Both the position numbers and the translations under genes were made by a program. Positions 1 to 10,300 of a stretch of 64,000 nt of DNA are shown piece by piece; within the stretch, counting starts at the first letter, position 1; each line of letters starts with the position of its first letter. Where the stretch lies: NCBI GenBank assembly GCA_029207755.1, contig JARCOQ010000016.1:14777307-14841306 (forward strand), read 5' to 3'. Origin of the DNA: Chamaea fasciata (taxonomy: Eukaryota > Chordata > Aves > Passeriformes > Sylviidae). The notes beneath the pieces were generated by a model. It searched no databases. It had not been told where the DNA came from and saw only the letters and a list, made by a program, of their open reading frames with translations.

Positions 1-399
1 GGCACGGTGCTCAAGAGCAAGCTGGGGGGACGGGGAAATGGGGACACGGAGCTCAGGATGGGGCCGGTGATGAGGGGACAGTGCTGAGGACAGAGCCGTG
101 CTGCTGGCCGGCAGCCGAGCGCGGCGTGCCCAGGCTGGGGGGACACACGAGCCAGCAGCAGCGGGTGGCACCGGCTGCCCTGCAGATGGCCCGGGACTGG
201 CAGGGGGCTGGCAGACACTTCTCGGGCACAGCGGTTTCTGTGCCAGGAAGAGGTGGGAACGTGCTGTTTCCTCTCCCGGGAGGCCACCCCGGCCCCCAGC
301 CGCGGACACCCGTGGGTGGCCTTGGGCCGCTGGGGCTCGGTGGGTCCCACACCCCGTAGGAGGAAGCTCTGAGGGAGCCGCCGGCCGCCGCATTTCACT

Positions 400-551
400 T
401 CCACGCCGGGTCGCCCACACAGGGCCCGGGGCGAGGAGGAGGAGGAGCGGAGGAGGAGCCGTGGGCCGCAGCCGCCCTCTGCCTTGCACCCCAGGAGCCA
501 GTTGGCCCCGGTGACCAGCTCTCGGCGGCAGCAGCCCCGGCTCCGGCCGGC
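400..551 (+). other. Candidate untranslated first exon
   Basis: A GC- and CpG-rich block with GAG and CGG/CAG triplet runs ends in CCCAG followed by a donor GTAGGG at 552. It looks like a non-coding first exon with its promoter. It might be an alternative upstream start for SEPTIN12 or an exon of an unrelated transcript. No protein supports it, so this is a weak inference. Confidence 0.2.
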
Positions 552-1989
552 TCACCCAGGTAGGGATGGCGTGGTGGCAGCGGGCAGGGTGGTGTGAGGA
601 CAGGGGGTGCTGCCACCGGGGCTGGGTGACTGTACCCTGTCCCCAGCAGTGCTGCAGGCGCAGGGTTTTGCTTCATGGTTCACTTCTGCTTCTGCTCACC
701 GGCGGTCCCCAGCCACCCCTGGCCCTGTCCCGTGGGTCCCACGGCCAGATGGGCGGGCTGGCTCCGAGGCTGGCTGCAGATGGGGACTGTCACCACTGTC
801 CCCTTAGGTTGTGTTCGGCGCTGGCAGAGGCACTGGTGTTTCTGGGTCAGATCAGCTGGGCAGGCAGAGCTGTGCTGTGGCCGGGGTGGTGGGTGCATCC
901 CCAAAACCTCCATCCCTTTGCCAGAGGGGTCAGGTGCCTTGTGCTGGACCCAGAGCCAGGCTCTCCCCATCCCGTGCCTGGTTGCTCAGTTTGGAGCAGT
1001 GGTGAGCAGCCGGACAGGGAGCTCCTGTCCCAGCTCATCCTCTCCCAGCACCCTCCACCCTTGAAGCTTTATTACAGGCTTCCCAGGGAACTGGCCAATT
1101 AACCCTGCATTAGTAATTAAATCCATGGAGAAGACCACGGACCCGGGATTACTTGTCCCTGTCTGGAAAATAAGAGCATCCGTGATGAGTCCTGGAACAG
1201 GTCTGGCTGCAGGAGCCATTTGCCCCGGAGCTCCGTGGGGATGCCAGAGAGCTTCCACGTGGCCAGCCGGCTCCTGGCCACTGCCAGCGGGGCTTTTTGG
1301 CAGTGAGGGCAGGGACACGGGGGGCTCTGGACCCGTGGGGGAGGCAGCGGTGGGTGCAGCACCCAGAGTCACTCCGGACGTGTCCCCTCTGGCTGTGGGT
1401 GTCTCCTCGGTGCTGCCACCGGCAGGGTTCAGGGCAGTGGCTGAGACTCTGCGTGGGGGCTACACCCTGGGGACCACCCCCGGGAACTGGGGGTGCCAGC
1501 ACCAAATCCCACCTGCTCCCTGCCTGCAGTGCCCAGACACCCTGGATGGCTCCAGCGACTGCACCACTTGGTTCTGGGTCTGTCCTGGCAGCTTCCGAGG
1601 CAGGCAGGGACTGGGCAGGGGGGCTGGGGTGGGGATACAGGGGGCTGATGTCCCCCGGGGAGGAGGGCTGCAATAATTGTTGGGGTCCTCTCCCTGATGG
1701 GGACCTCCCATCCCACGTCCCTGGCAGCCTGTGGAACACACTGTTGGGACGGATGGTTCTGGGTGGGTGGATCCCCGCTGGAGTGGCCATCCTGCCCTCC
1801 CCTAGCCCCCCCAGCCGGGTGTCACCGCTGTCACCAGGAAATCCGCGGCTGTTTCACCACTTCCGAGGAACATCCCGACATAGGGGGCGCAGCGGGAACT
1901 GGGACATGCGACACTGCTGTCCCCAAACCTGCCATCACTCTGGCACCCAGTTGGCACAGGGTGCTGGGTGGCTCCCACGCCGGGATGCC

Positions 1990-2003
1990 GTTGCCATGGC
2001 AAT
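1990..2003 (+). promoter_or_regulatory. RFX X-box motif upstream of SEPTIN12
   Basis: The 14-mer GTTGCCATGGCAAT matches the palindromic RFX consensus GTTGCCATGGCAAC at 13 of 14 positions. RFX2 and RFX3 drive ciliary and spermatid genes in vertebrates. The site lies about 570 bp upstream of the CCAAT box proposed for SEPTIN12. Motif seen directly; function inferred. Confidence 0.55.
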
Positions 2004-2572
2004 GGGGTGGTTCATCTCCATCATCTGGTAGCCCGGGCTGGCTCAGGCCGGCCCCTGCCCACGTGCCCCTTGTCCCCTGGCTGCGTGGCACACGGACATG
2101 GTCTCAGCAGGTCCCTCACAGCCTGGGCCATCGCAAGCTGCCGCTCCAGCCTCGCCGGTGCCAAGCGCCGGCTGGCACACACGGGGGAGGCTGCGGCGTG
2201 GGGGGACGCAAGCGCCGTGGGGCACTGCGGCAGTGGGGCGGGTGGCAGGGCCACCACTCCTTGTCCCACCCAGCCGTGCCGGGGCTAGGCACAGGTGCTG
2301 CTGGGGAGGGCGGGGGGGCACAGTGCAGGGTGGTCCCCGGTGCCCGTGGGTGCCGGTGGGGATCGTACCCACAGCCAAGCACTGCCACTCCCATTCAGGG
2401 CCACCGCAGCCATCACGGGGGCGATGGGGGACAAAGTGAGGAGTGGGGGGTGTCCTGTGCCATGGGAGGGGTCCCCATCCGTGCTGGCCTGGCTGGGAGG
2501 CTGAGCAGTGCCACGTGCTGGGCGGGCACAGCCGGGGGGGCACAGCCGAGTGGGCACAGCCCTCCCCACCCA

Positions 2573-2819
2573 CCAATCAGTCGGCAAACTGGGCGCAGGG
2601 GCTCGGCTGTGGTGGGGAGGGGGCTGCGGGGGGCGGGATATTGCCATGCTGGTCATGCGTGGGAGCCGCAGCCTCGGCGGAGCCGGGTTGGTGCCAGCCG
2701 GGAGCTGGCGGAGGGAAGGGGCCGGGCTGCGGCGCCGCCGGGGATGGGGACGCGGATGGCGCCCAGGGGATCCCCCCGCCCGTAGCGGGGCGCTGAGCGA
2801 GGGCACCGCGGCGCCGAGG
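2573..2819 (+). promoter_or_regulatory. Probable SEPTIN12 promoter and 5-prime UTR exon
   Basis: A CCAAT box followed by CAG (2573-2577) is followed by a GC-rich segment. That segment ends in a donor-like GCCGAG/GTAGGACC at 2819/2820. A small ATG frame near 2754 stops quickly, so the exon would be untranslated. The coding part of SEPTIN12 begins after an acceptor near 3504. An (AGG)n run follows the donor at 2849-2880. Confidence 0.4.
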
Positions 2820-3534
2820 TAGGACCTGAACAATGGCCGTGCTGGGAAGCAGGAGGAGGAGGAGGAGGAGGAGGAAGAAAGGGATTTGGGGCTGCCGCAC
2901 AAAGGGCTGGGGCGGGCAGGGGGCTCCGGTGGCCCCCGGGCTGGGGCACGCTCCGGGCACGGTCCCCCGGGCAAACCCCACGTGTCCCTCGGAGCTCGGG
3001 GTTGTGCCGCCGATTGCGCTGCACCCCCGACACCCCCGGTGCCCCTCGGCCAGCAGTGCCCAGTGCCTGGGTACAATGTGTGTGCACTGTGGGGTGGCAC
3101 ATCCTGCCCTGGGGCCGGAGCCCCCCGGGAGCGCCGGGGCCGGGGCGGCGCTGCAGGAGGTGGCCTGGCGTGGGTGACCGCGTGGGCCGGGCAAAGGGCG
3201 CCGGCCGTGGCCGCGGTGCCCGATGATCGCGGAGCAACCGGTGGCATGGTGGGGTCCGGTGGCACGACCACCCCAAAGATGCCTCTGGCACCGCCTCGGA
3301 GCTTTCGGCGCGGCGGGGGGTGGCGTGCCCGTGTTGCCATGCCGAACCTCACCGGCTCCCAGGAATGTGCCGGGGCTGCGTGCCCGCCGGCACGGCCGCT
3401 GCTGGGGCAACGCTGCCGGCGCAGGGGTGGGCACCGAGCGGTGGGCACCGAGCGGTGGGCACCCAGGGGTGCAGGCTCACCGCCTTTGCCCACCCCGCGG
3501 TGCAGGGAGCAGCCTGGAGCCCGAGGAGCGCAGC

Positions 3535-6229
3535 ATGGAGCCGCCGGCCGTGCCGGAGGAGGAGGAGGAGGAGGAGGGGGCGGTGCCCCTCTCCATGGCG
3601 CCCGGCCCCGTGGGTTGCCAGCTCTTTGGATACGTGGGAATCGAAGCCGTGCTCGACCAGATGAAAATCAAAACCATGAAGACAGGCTTTGAGTTCAACA
3701 TCATGGTTGTGGGTGAGCGCCGGGCGTGGGGTTTGCTCCTGGTTGGGGTGGGAATACTGGCTCAAATTCCACCGTGGCAGGGGAAATCATGCTTTTAAGG
3801 GATTTTAAGGAAATTTAAGTCATTTTAACTGATTTTAGTAGAAAACAATTGAAAAGGAGTAATATCCCATACCCCATAGACTAGTAATGTGGATAGGTGA
3901 GCTCATCCCAACCTCTGAGATGCTCCCAAATAGATATTGAGGGACTGTGGCCTTAGGGAACAAATTTGTTTGGAAGATAAACCAGAGTAGCCCAATCTGT
4001 TGTGCTCCCAGATGTGTACCAGGGGTTATGACCTTGGGGAACAAATTTGTTACTGGGAAAAGAGCAACTATCCCAACCTCTGGGGTGCTCCCAACTGGAT
4101 ACCAAGGGGGTTTTGCCTTGGGGAAGAAATTTATTTGAGGATAAACCAGTGTTATCCCAACCTCTGAGTTGCTCCCAAGTGGATACCAAGATGTTACTGC
4201 TCTGGGGGACAAACGAGAGTTGCCGGTGTCCCCTCAGGGCAGAGCGGGCTGGGGAAGTCCACGATGGTGAACACCCTCTTCAAGTCCAAGGTGAGCCGCA
4301 AATCCTCACAGCCCGGCCAGGAGGAACGCATTCCCAAAACTGTGCAACTCCAGTCCATCACCCACGGTATGGTCACCACCACAGGGTCCTGTCCCACCAG
4401 CCTTTGGGAGAAGTAGGGGACTGGGGTGGGGGACTGAAGCTGCGCTCACAGCCTCAAAACATCCCCCATGCCTGGTCCCCTGCTTTTCCCCAATGCTTCT
4501 TCCTCCCTGACCCACCTTTCTGCCCTGCAGTCATCGAGGAGAAGGGGGTGAAGATGAAGCTGACGGTGACCGACACACCAGGGTTCGGGGACCAGATCAA
4601 CAATGAGAACTGGTAGGACACGATGGGCTGCAGGAGCCCAGCCCTGTGAGTGACAGTTTGGGGTAAGGGTTGAGCTCAGGTGCTGTCCCTCAACTCCTCA
4701 TCCTCAGCTGGGACCCCATCATCAAATACATCAACGAGCAGTACGAGAGATACCTGCGGGAGGAGATCCTCATCACCCGCAAGAGGAAGATCCCGGACAC
4801 TCGGGTCCATGGATGCGTCTACTTTGTCCCCCCCACAGGTCACTGGTGAGTCCCCACTCACAGCACCCACTGTAGGGTGGTTGTGTTACCCTGGGATGAT
4901 GGTGGTGGGGTCACCCTGAGGTGATGGTGGTGGAGGCACCTCAGGGTGACACTGGAGTAGTAGTGGTGTGGTCATCCCATGATGGCAGCAGTGGGGTGGT
5001 CACTATGGGGTGATTATGTCACCCTGGGATGATAGTAGTGGGGTCCCCCCAGGGTGACAGAGATAGGGTATCAGCCTGGGGTGGTAGTGGGGCAGGTCAC
5101 CTCAGGGTGCTGGGGTGGTGCTGGGCCCACCTCAGAGTGACCCTGGCGTGGTAGTGGTGGGGTCACCCCCCCAGCAACACAGAGGTGGGGACACCCTGGA
5201 GTGACGGCAGTCCTTGTCAGGCTGCGCCCGCTGGACCTGGAGTTCATGCGGCGGCTCAGCAAGATCGTCAACGTGGTGCCGGTGATCGCCAAAGCCGACA
5301 CGCTCACCCTGGAGGAACGGGCAGAATTCAAGCAGCGGGTGAGGACAGGTCCCCAAGGGGTTCCCAGGCTGCCCCATGTGCCCCACAGCCCTGGCTCAAG
5401 CCCTGTATCCTGCAGATCCAGGAGGACCTGAAGACCCACGCCATCAGCGTGTACCCGCAGGAGGACTTCGACCAGGACCCCGAAGACAGGGCACTCAACG
5501 ACAGGATTCGTGTGAGTGCTGGGATGCTGGGATGGAGGGGGACAGGGACCCCGGGGAGCCCAGCAGGGACCCTGGGGAAGCAGCACCTGGGGCGAGCACA
5601 GCATCTGTGCTGACAGGAGAAGATTCCCTTCGCCGTGGTGGGGGCAGACCAGGAGCACCAGGTGAACGGGAAACGGGTGCTGGGCCGCAAGACCAAGTGG
5701 GGCATCATTGAAGGTGAGCAGAGCCCCTCACACCCCCAGCCCTCTGCAGGTGCAGGGAGCAGCACCCACGGGTGTGTCCTTGCCTGGGTGGGTGGGTGCT
5801 GAGCCATGGCATGCGGCATGGAGCTGTGCTGTGCTCTGGTGGTACCAGAGCGTGCCAGGAGGCACTGCCCAGGCACCCCAGCACCACTGAGCCCTCCTGC
5901 CAACCCTGCCCCTCGGCCTTGCTTTGCAGTGGAGAACCCAGCACACTGTGAGTTCCCCCTCCTGCGGGACCTCCTTATCCGGTGAGTGGGGGACAGGGTA
6001 GGGAGTGCTGGAACTCCACGGGGTGACAGCAGGGTAGGGGGGACAGTGACATGATGCCCTTCCTCCCCCTGCCACCCCGGGCAGGTCACACCTGCAGGAC
6101 CTGAAGGACATCACCCACAACGTCCACTACGAGAGTTACCGCGTGCGGCGGCTGAACGAGAGCAACCGGCCGGGGCTGAGCCCCCTCAATGGGCTGCCTG
6201 GCAAGGGCGAGGCCAGCAGCCACCTCTGA
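3535..6229 (+). CDS. SEPTIN12: Septin-12, SEPT3-group septin GTPase, complete
   Basis: Septins are filament-forming GTPases; SEPTIN12 is known in mammals from the sperm annulus. Nine coding exons: 3535-3712, 4238-4366, 4531-4612, 4708-4845, 5221-5338, 5416-5511, 5617-5713, 5930-5981, 6085-6229, giving 344 aa. Visible motifs are the P-loop GQSGLGKST (split by intron 1), G3 DTPGFGD, G4 AKAD and the septin unique element including [13 protein letters not shown]. There is no C-terminal coiled coil, as expected for the SEPT3/9/12 group. [26 protein letters not shown] and THNVHYE fit SEPTIN12 better than SEPTIN3 or 9. The start at 3535 follows an acceptor and is the first in-frame ATG of that exon. 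Odd points: an acidic Glu run near residue 8, and Trp instead of Cys/Ser in the GH-x-LRPLD motif. Confidence 0.93.
3903..4215 (+). repeat. 84-bp tandem repeat in SEPTIN12 intron 1
   Basis: About 3.7 degenerate copies of a roughly 84-bp unit, recognisable by repeated ATCCCAACCTCTG, TGCTCCCAA and GGGAACAAATTTGTT blocks. Copies begin near 3905, 3989, 4071 and 4155. The array ends only about 20 bp before the acceptor of coding exon 2. Confidence 0.8.
4860..5195 (+). repeat. GGTGATGGTGGTGGGGTCACC minisatellite in SEPTIN12 intron 4
   Basis: The intron between exons 4 and 5 is made almost entirely of degenerate copies of a unit containing CACCCTGGGATGATGGTGGTGGGGT, roughly 40-50 bp long. It has no coding potential. 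Confidence 0.65.
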
Positions 6230-6410
6230 GCCACCTTGTGCCCCCCAGATCACCACTGGACCCCATGGCAGTGCCCACCCCTGCCCACCATGGCTGTGCC
6301 AGGAACCTGCCTGGGGTGAAGAGCCCTTCCCCAAGAGTGCCCAGCTGCCCTGACACGGGTCCCTCATCCCCAAGCTCTGCCATGGCACAGACCCCTGGAC
6401 CCTGTGTGAC

Positions 6411-6416
6411 ATTAAA
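6411..6416 (+). terminator. Poly(A) signal of SEPTIN12
   Basis: ATTAAA lies 182 bp after the stop codon. It is the first standard poly(A) hexamer on this strand after the gene and implies a short 3-prime UTR. Confidence 0.7.
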
Positions 6417-6429
6417 GGTTAATCCAGAG

Positions 6430-7166
6430 CCTTCAGCCTTCACCCTCCTGCTGGACTCCCAACTTTTGATGTGCCACTACCCTCCCGTGCTGTTCTGGCT
6501 GCTGGGCCCTGCCAGGCACACTGGGGAAGTGGAGGTGCTGCCTGTGGGGTGTGACCAGGGTGCAGATGCCCTCCCCATGGTCACCTCACCTGCCCTGCCC
6601 AGTGAGGCAGCTGGCACAGCTGGACTTTGAGCTGCTTATCAAGTGGTGGAGGTGCCGGGAGGGGAGCAGAGTGCCGGAGGGGTGTGGAGGTGCCGGAGGG
6701 ATGTGGAGATGTCGCCCACAAGGGTGTGAAGGGGCTACACCCATCTGTGGCACCACCCAGTCAGAGGCACTGTACTGGGTGCAGCCCCTAAACCCCTGAG
6801 GGGGACCCAGTGGGTGCTGCCCCGCTGGCTGCCAAGCCCTGGTACCTGCCAAGGTGTCGGGGCGGCCCTGCCGGTACTCTAGGGAAGCATGAAAGGCCCT
6901 TTTGTAGCTCCTGCAGTGGGCAGGGCTGGGGCTCGCTGCCAGGAAGGTGGCACATGGTGGCTTCCTGCCCGCCCTGGCCCCACCGCAGGGCTCGGCGTCA
7001 CCGCCCTTTGCCCAGCCCCACGTTAATGATCCACCCGCCCCCGTGGCCGCCAGCCCCCAGCAGCCGCCCTGCGTGCTGGCAGCCGCAGCAGGGCCGGGGG
7101 TCCTTGGCACGGGCGGCTCGGGGGGGCCGGCGGCTCCCTGCCCTGCGCCCCACCCCTCCTCCCCAG
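6430..7166. other. Intergenic spacer between SEPTIN12 and the MYADM-family gene
   Basis: No exon is recognisable. A short tandem repeat of about 20 bp (GTGCCGGAGGGGTGTGGAG-like, about three copies) lies at 6645-6710. A polypyrimidine tract followed by CAG at 7164-7166 could be the acceptor for the coding exon of the next gene. A GATA-type motif (AGATAAG) follows at 7172-7178. Confidence 0.5.
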
Positions 7167-7235
7167 CACTCAGATAAGAGTGGCAGCGGGCAGCACCCAT
7201 TGCCCAGCGCGGTGTGGGCACAGCGTGGCTGGACC

Positions 7236-8102
7236 ATGGCCATGGCCGCAGTGAACCTCCGTGCCCTGACCTCCTGGGTGGGCATCGCCCGGCTCTTCGC
7301 CGTCGTGCTGTCCTGCCTCGCCTTCAGTCTGGTGGCCTCCACCGGGGACTTTGGGGGTCCCTACGGCACGTGGTGCATGTTCACCTGGTGCTTCTGCTTC
7401 ATCGTGACGCTGCTGGTGCTGCTGCTGGAGCTGCTGGAGCTCTACCCCATGCTGCCTCTCTCCTGGGATGATTTCACTTCGGCTTTCTCCATGCTGGCAG
7501 CTCTGATGGTCTTCACCTCCTCGGTGGTCTTCCCTTCCACCTTCATCAGCAGCCCCTGCAACAACAACAAGTGTGCCCGGCAGGCCGTGGCCACCACTGC
7601 CTCCTGCCTCTGCTTCCTCGCCTACGCCGTCGAGGTGTCACTGACCCGCGCCAAGCCAGGGGACATCAGCAGCTTCCTCTCCACCGTGCCTGGGCTCCTC
7701 AAGGTCTTTGAAGCCTATGTGGCTTGCCTGATCTTCTCCTTGCTGGATGGATACAGTGGGGAACCTGGCCTGATGTGGTGCGTGGCTGTCTACTCCATCT
7801 GCTTCATCTTCACCCTCCTCATCATTGTCTTCACCATCGGCCGCTGCCTCACCTACATTCCCTGCCCGCTGGAGAAAATGCTGGTGGGGTACAACTTCCT
7901 GGCCCTGCTGATGTACCTCACCGCCACCATCCTCTGGCCTCTCTACAGCTTCCGGGGACAGAGCCGCCCCAATCCCTGCGGCCCGAACTGCTTGTGGAAC
8001 AAGCGCCTGGGGGTCACCTTCCTCACCATCTTCAACCTCATCGCCTACTTGGTGGACCTGGTCTACTCCACCAGGATGGTCTTTGTCAGGGCTCCTCCCT
8101 AA
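7236..8102 (+). CDS. MYADM: MYADM-family MARVEL-domain membrane protein
   Basis: One uninterrupted coding exon of 288 aa, as in human MYADM, where the coding sequence also sits in a single exon. It codes for about eight hydrophobic segments arranged as two MARVEL modules. Family hallmarks are the MFTWCFCF motif, a conserved Y/F-AVEV-TR segment, the TVPGLLKV block, the WCVAVY-ICF block and a final NL-AY-VDLVYS helix. MYADM proteins sit in cholesterol-rich plasma-membrane domains and affect Rac1 targeting. The frame stays open upstream of 7236, but the first residues that look like the family, and the best Kozak context (ACCATGG), are at 7236. It is closer to MYADM than to MYADML2 (FTWCFCF, TVPGLLKV). 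Birds have several MYADM relatives, so the exact ortholog is uncertain. Confidence 0.88.
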   Translation: MAMAAVNLRALTSWVGIARLFAVVLSCLAFSLVASTGDFGGPYGTWCMFTWCFCFIVTLLVLLLELLELYPMLPLSWDDFTSAFSMLAALMVFTSSVVFPSTFISSPCNNNKCARQAVATTASCLCFLAYAVEVSLTRAKPGDISSFLSTVPGLLKVFEAYVACLIFSLLDGYSGEPGLMWCVAVYSICFIFTLLIIVFTIGRCLTYIPCPLEKMLVGYNFLALLMYLTATILWPLYSFRGQSRPNPCGPNCLWNKRLGVTFLTIFNLIAYLVDLVYSTRMVFVRAPP

Positions 8103-8345
8103 GGGCTCGGGCCGGGGCTCGGGGTGGTGGGACACGGCTGGGTGCCGGCGGCGGCGCGGGGCTGCCGGCGGAGCTGAGGAAGAGGCCGGATGCCTCGGAA
8201 AGCTCCTTGTCCCCGTGCTGGAGCAGAGAGCCGAGGGGTGCTCCCAGGGGTGCGCTCAGCCTGGGGCCCCATGGGCTGCGCAGACAGGGGGGCCGGAGGG
8301 GCCACGAGGGGCTCCCGAAACCCCGGAGCTTGAGGGGGCTTTGGG

Positions 8346-8351
8346 ATTAAA
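8346..8351 (+). terminator. Poly(A) signal of the MYADM-family gene
   Basis: ATTAAA at 244 bp after the stop codon, followed by a T-rich stretch (TTTTTCACTTGTTTCTG) suitable as a downstream element. Confidence 0.65.
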
Positions 8352-9980
8352 TTGGGTCATTTTTCACTTGTTTCTGCCTCCTCTTTCTTCCTCTTGCCAA
8401 CCTTCTGCAGGATCCCTGCTGGGGGTGAGAAACTGGGGGGCACTATTGGCACTGGGAGCTGTGGGTGACTTTGGGGGGCACCAGCAGCACTGTGGGGGCA
8501 CCAGGCTTCAGAAAATCCCTTCTTCTCCTTGTTGATTCGGCACTGGAGTGAAGCAGGGCATGACCAGGAAAAGCCCAACCCGGATGCCTTTTTCTTGGCA
8601 CCTGCACAGGGCCCTGCCAAACAGGTTCAGGAGGAATGCAGCTGTTGGGGGGGCTGAGAGCCCGCCAGGTACTTGTCACCAGCATGGCTGGGTCCTTGGC
8701 ACCACCACAGTCACCCCGGTGGGAACCCTGCTGGGTTTGATCCCAGCCATGCAGGCTGGAGTCCCCCTTTGGGGGCTGCTGTGGTGTCCCCTCCCTGAGG
8801 GAAAATGGGGAATGGGGCTGGCTGCTGTCCAGTGCCACCAGGGCTGGGGGTGCTGACACACAGCACGGGGGGACAGTGACACCGCAGGCTGGTATGAGGG
8901 AAGAAGGCAGCAGTGCAGGGCAGGCAGGGGAAGGTGTGCCTGCGGGCAGAGCTCCTGGCACCGCGCTCCCGGATGTGGGATGGGTGCCCGTGGGGCACCC
9001 TGGCAGGTTTTGGGGCCACTGTCCCCATGCTGTTCCTTCTGCCACTGCTTGTCCTGGCCACAGCCTGGGGCTATCCCTGCTGCCCTGGGGCTACCAGGGC
9101 CATGTCGGGGCCCATCACCACTGCCCTGGGGCTCACAGGGTGACGCAATGTGGGGTCTCCAATCACAAAACTGGCAATCACAAAAGCGCCCATAGGTGCC
9201 CCAGAGCCAGGGCCACTGCAGGGCTGGGTCCTAGCAGTGCCAGTGATGGCAACACCACAGGGTGCCCCGGTGGGTGTCCCCTTTGCCCGATCCCTGTCCC
9301 CACAGTGGCCATCAGGCTGGCATTGATGGGCTACTCCCCTGCACCCCAGGCAGCAGGGCTGGAGGGAATGGCAAAACTTTGGGAGCAAATAACGGGAAAA
9401 TGCCAGTGGTTGAGCACAGCCCAGTACAGCACCCGAGCACTGGGTATTGGCAGTGCCGGGATGATGGAGATTAGCTGAGGAAGGAGGACGGGAGGCGCAG
9501 GGAGTGACAGTGGTGTCGCTGGTGATGAGCTGTGCTGCTAACGCGTGGCTGTGGATGGCACGTGGGCAGTGCCAGCACGTGGGGTGTGGTGGGGCTGGGG
9601 GGACAGGGCCAGGCTGGCAGCGGGGTGCAGGTGAGTGGCTGGAGGAGCTTTTGGGGGTTCCCGGGGGGGCGCAGCCCAGGACCTCCATCGGGACATCTCC
9701 CAGCTGTGGCACACGGCGGTGCTGGGGGTCGCTGGGAGGACCTGGGCTCTGGCGGGTGCGGAAAGCCCGGTGCCGGTCTGTGCCGTGTGTCAGGGGTGCC
9801 GCGGTGCCGGTCTGTGCCGTGCCAGAGGAGCCCTGGCGCTGGATGGTCTCACGGTGCCGTGGTGCCGGTGTCGCTGTCGCTGCGGTGCGGTGCCGGTGGC
9901 CGTGTGTCCGCGCCGGTGTCGCTGTCACTGCGGTGCCGCTCCAGGTGCGGTGCGGTGCCGGTGCGGTGCCGGTGCATTCC
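8352..9980. other. Intergenic region without recognisable genes
   Basis: I see no exon chain or known repeat family here. From about 9750 to 9975 the sequence becomes a low-complexity GGTGCCGGTGC / GTGTCGCTGTCGCTGCGGTGC tandem pattern that leads into the CpG island. Confidence 0.55.
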
Positions 9981-9984
9981 TCCC

Positions 9985-10300
9985 CCTAGGGGTCGGTGTG
10001 CCGCGGCGCGGGAGGCGGTGCGGGGGGCGGCTCGCTCCTGCGCACGGCCCGGGACGGCCGGGGCACGGCGGCGGCGGCGGCGGCGGTGGGAGCGGGCACC
10101 GCCGCGGGCCGGTGAGTGCGGGCGGCGGGGGGCGGCGGGGAGCGGCCCGGGGGGGATGCGGCCGCGGACAGCGGTGGGGAAGGGGCGGCCGAGCCCGGCC
10201 GGGGGGCTCCTCCTTTTCCACCCGGTGGGGGCCCGTCTGAGCTGCCGGGATGGGGAGGGGAACGCCGTTCCCTGCAGCGCTCCGGTGAGTCCCCGGGGTG
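9985..10300 (+). promoter_or_regulatory. CpG island with candidate first exon of the PITPNC1 paralog
   Basis: Dense CpG, a (GGC)n run at 10065-10088 and an NRF1-like CTGCGCACGG at about 10038. A donor-like GGGCCG/GTGAGTGCG lies at 10110/10111. Together these fit a housekeeping-type promoter with an untranslated first exon that splices downstream, most simply to the ATG exon at 11433. The link is inferred from order and strand only. Confidence 0.4.

Larger units (their letters stand above)
1..2570. other. Gene-free GC-rich left flank
   Basis: No reading frame here resembles a known protein, and none has a convincing exon chain. The long open frames on both strands are what high GC content produces. 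Three things stand out: a possible untranslated first exon ending at a GT donor near 551/552, a small AT-rich island around 1070-1130, and an RFX X-box at 1990-2003. The stretch may belong to the 3-prime or intronic part of a gene outside the window, or be upstream control DNA of SEPTIN12. Confidence 0.6.

Noticed and set aside
2285..3493. 402-codon open frame on the minus strand left of SEPTIN12
   Set aside because: Pro/Arg/Ala-rich composition from CpG-rich DNA, containing a (TCC)n-derived Ser run; no domain or splice pattern.
4290..4291. Possible splice donor AAG/GTGAGC in SEPTIN12 exon 2
   Set aside because: Reading on gives [17 protein letters not shown], the normal septin sequence, so the exon continues to 4366.
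3535..6229. Assignment as SEPTIN3 or SEPTIN9
   Set aside because: Diagnostic stretches ([30 protein letters not shown]) agree with SEPTIN12; SEPTIN3 and SEPTIN9 have VVGSD, CEFA-LRD and different TGHSLRPLD surroundings.
6810..7235. Upstream extension of the MYADM-family frame to an earlier start
   Set aside because: The added 142 residues are Pro/Arg/Ala-rich and unlike any MYADM protein; the ATG at 7236 has the better context and family match.
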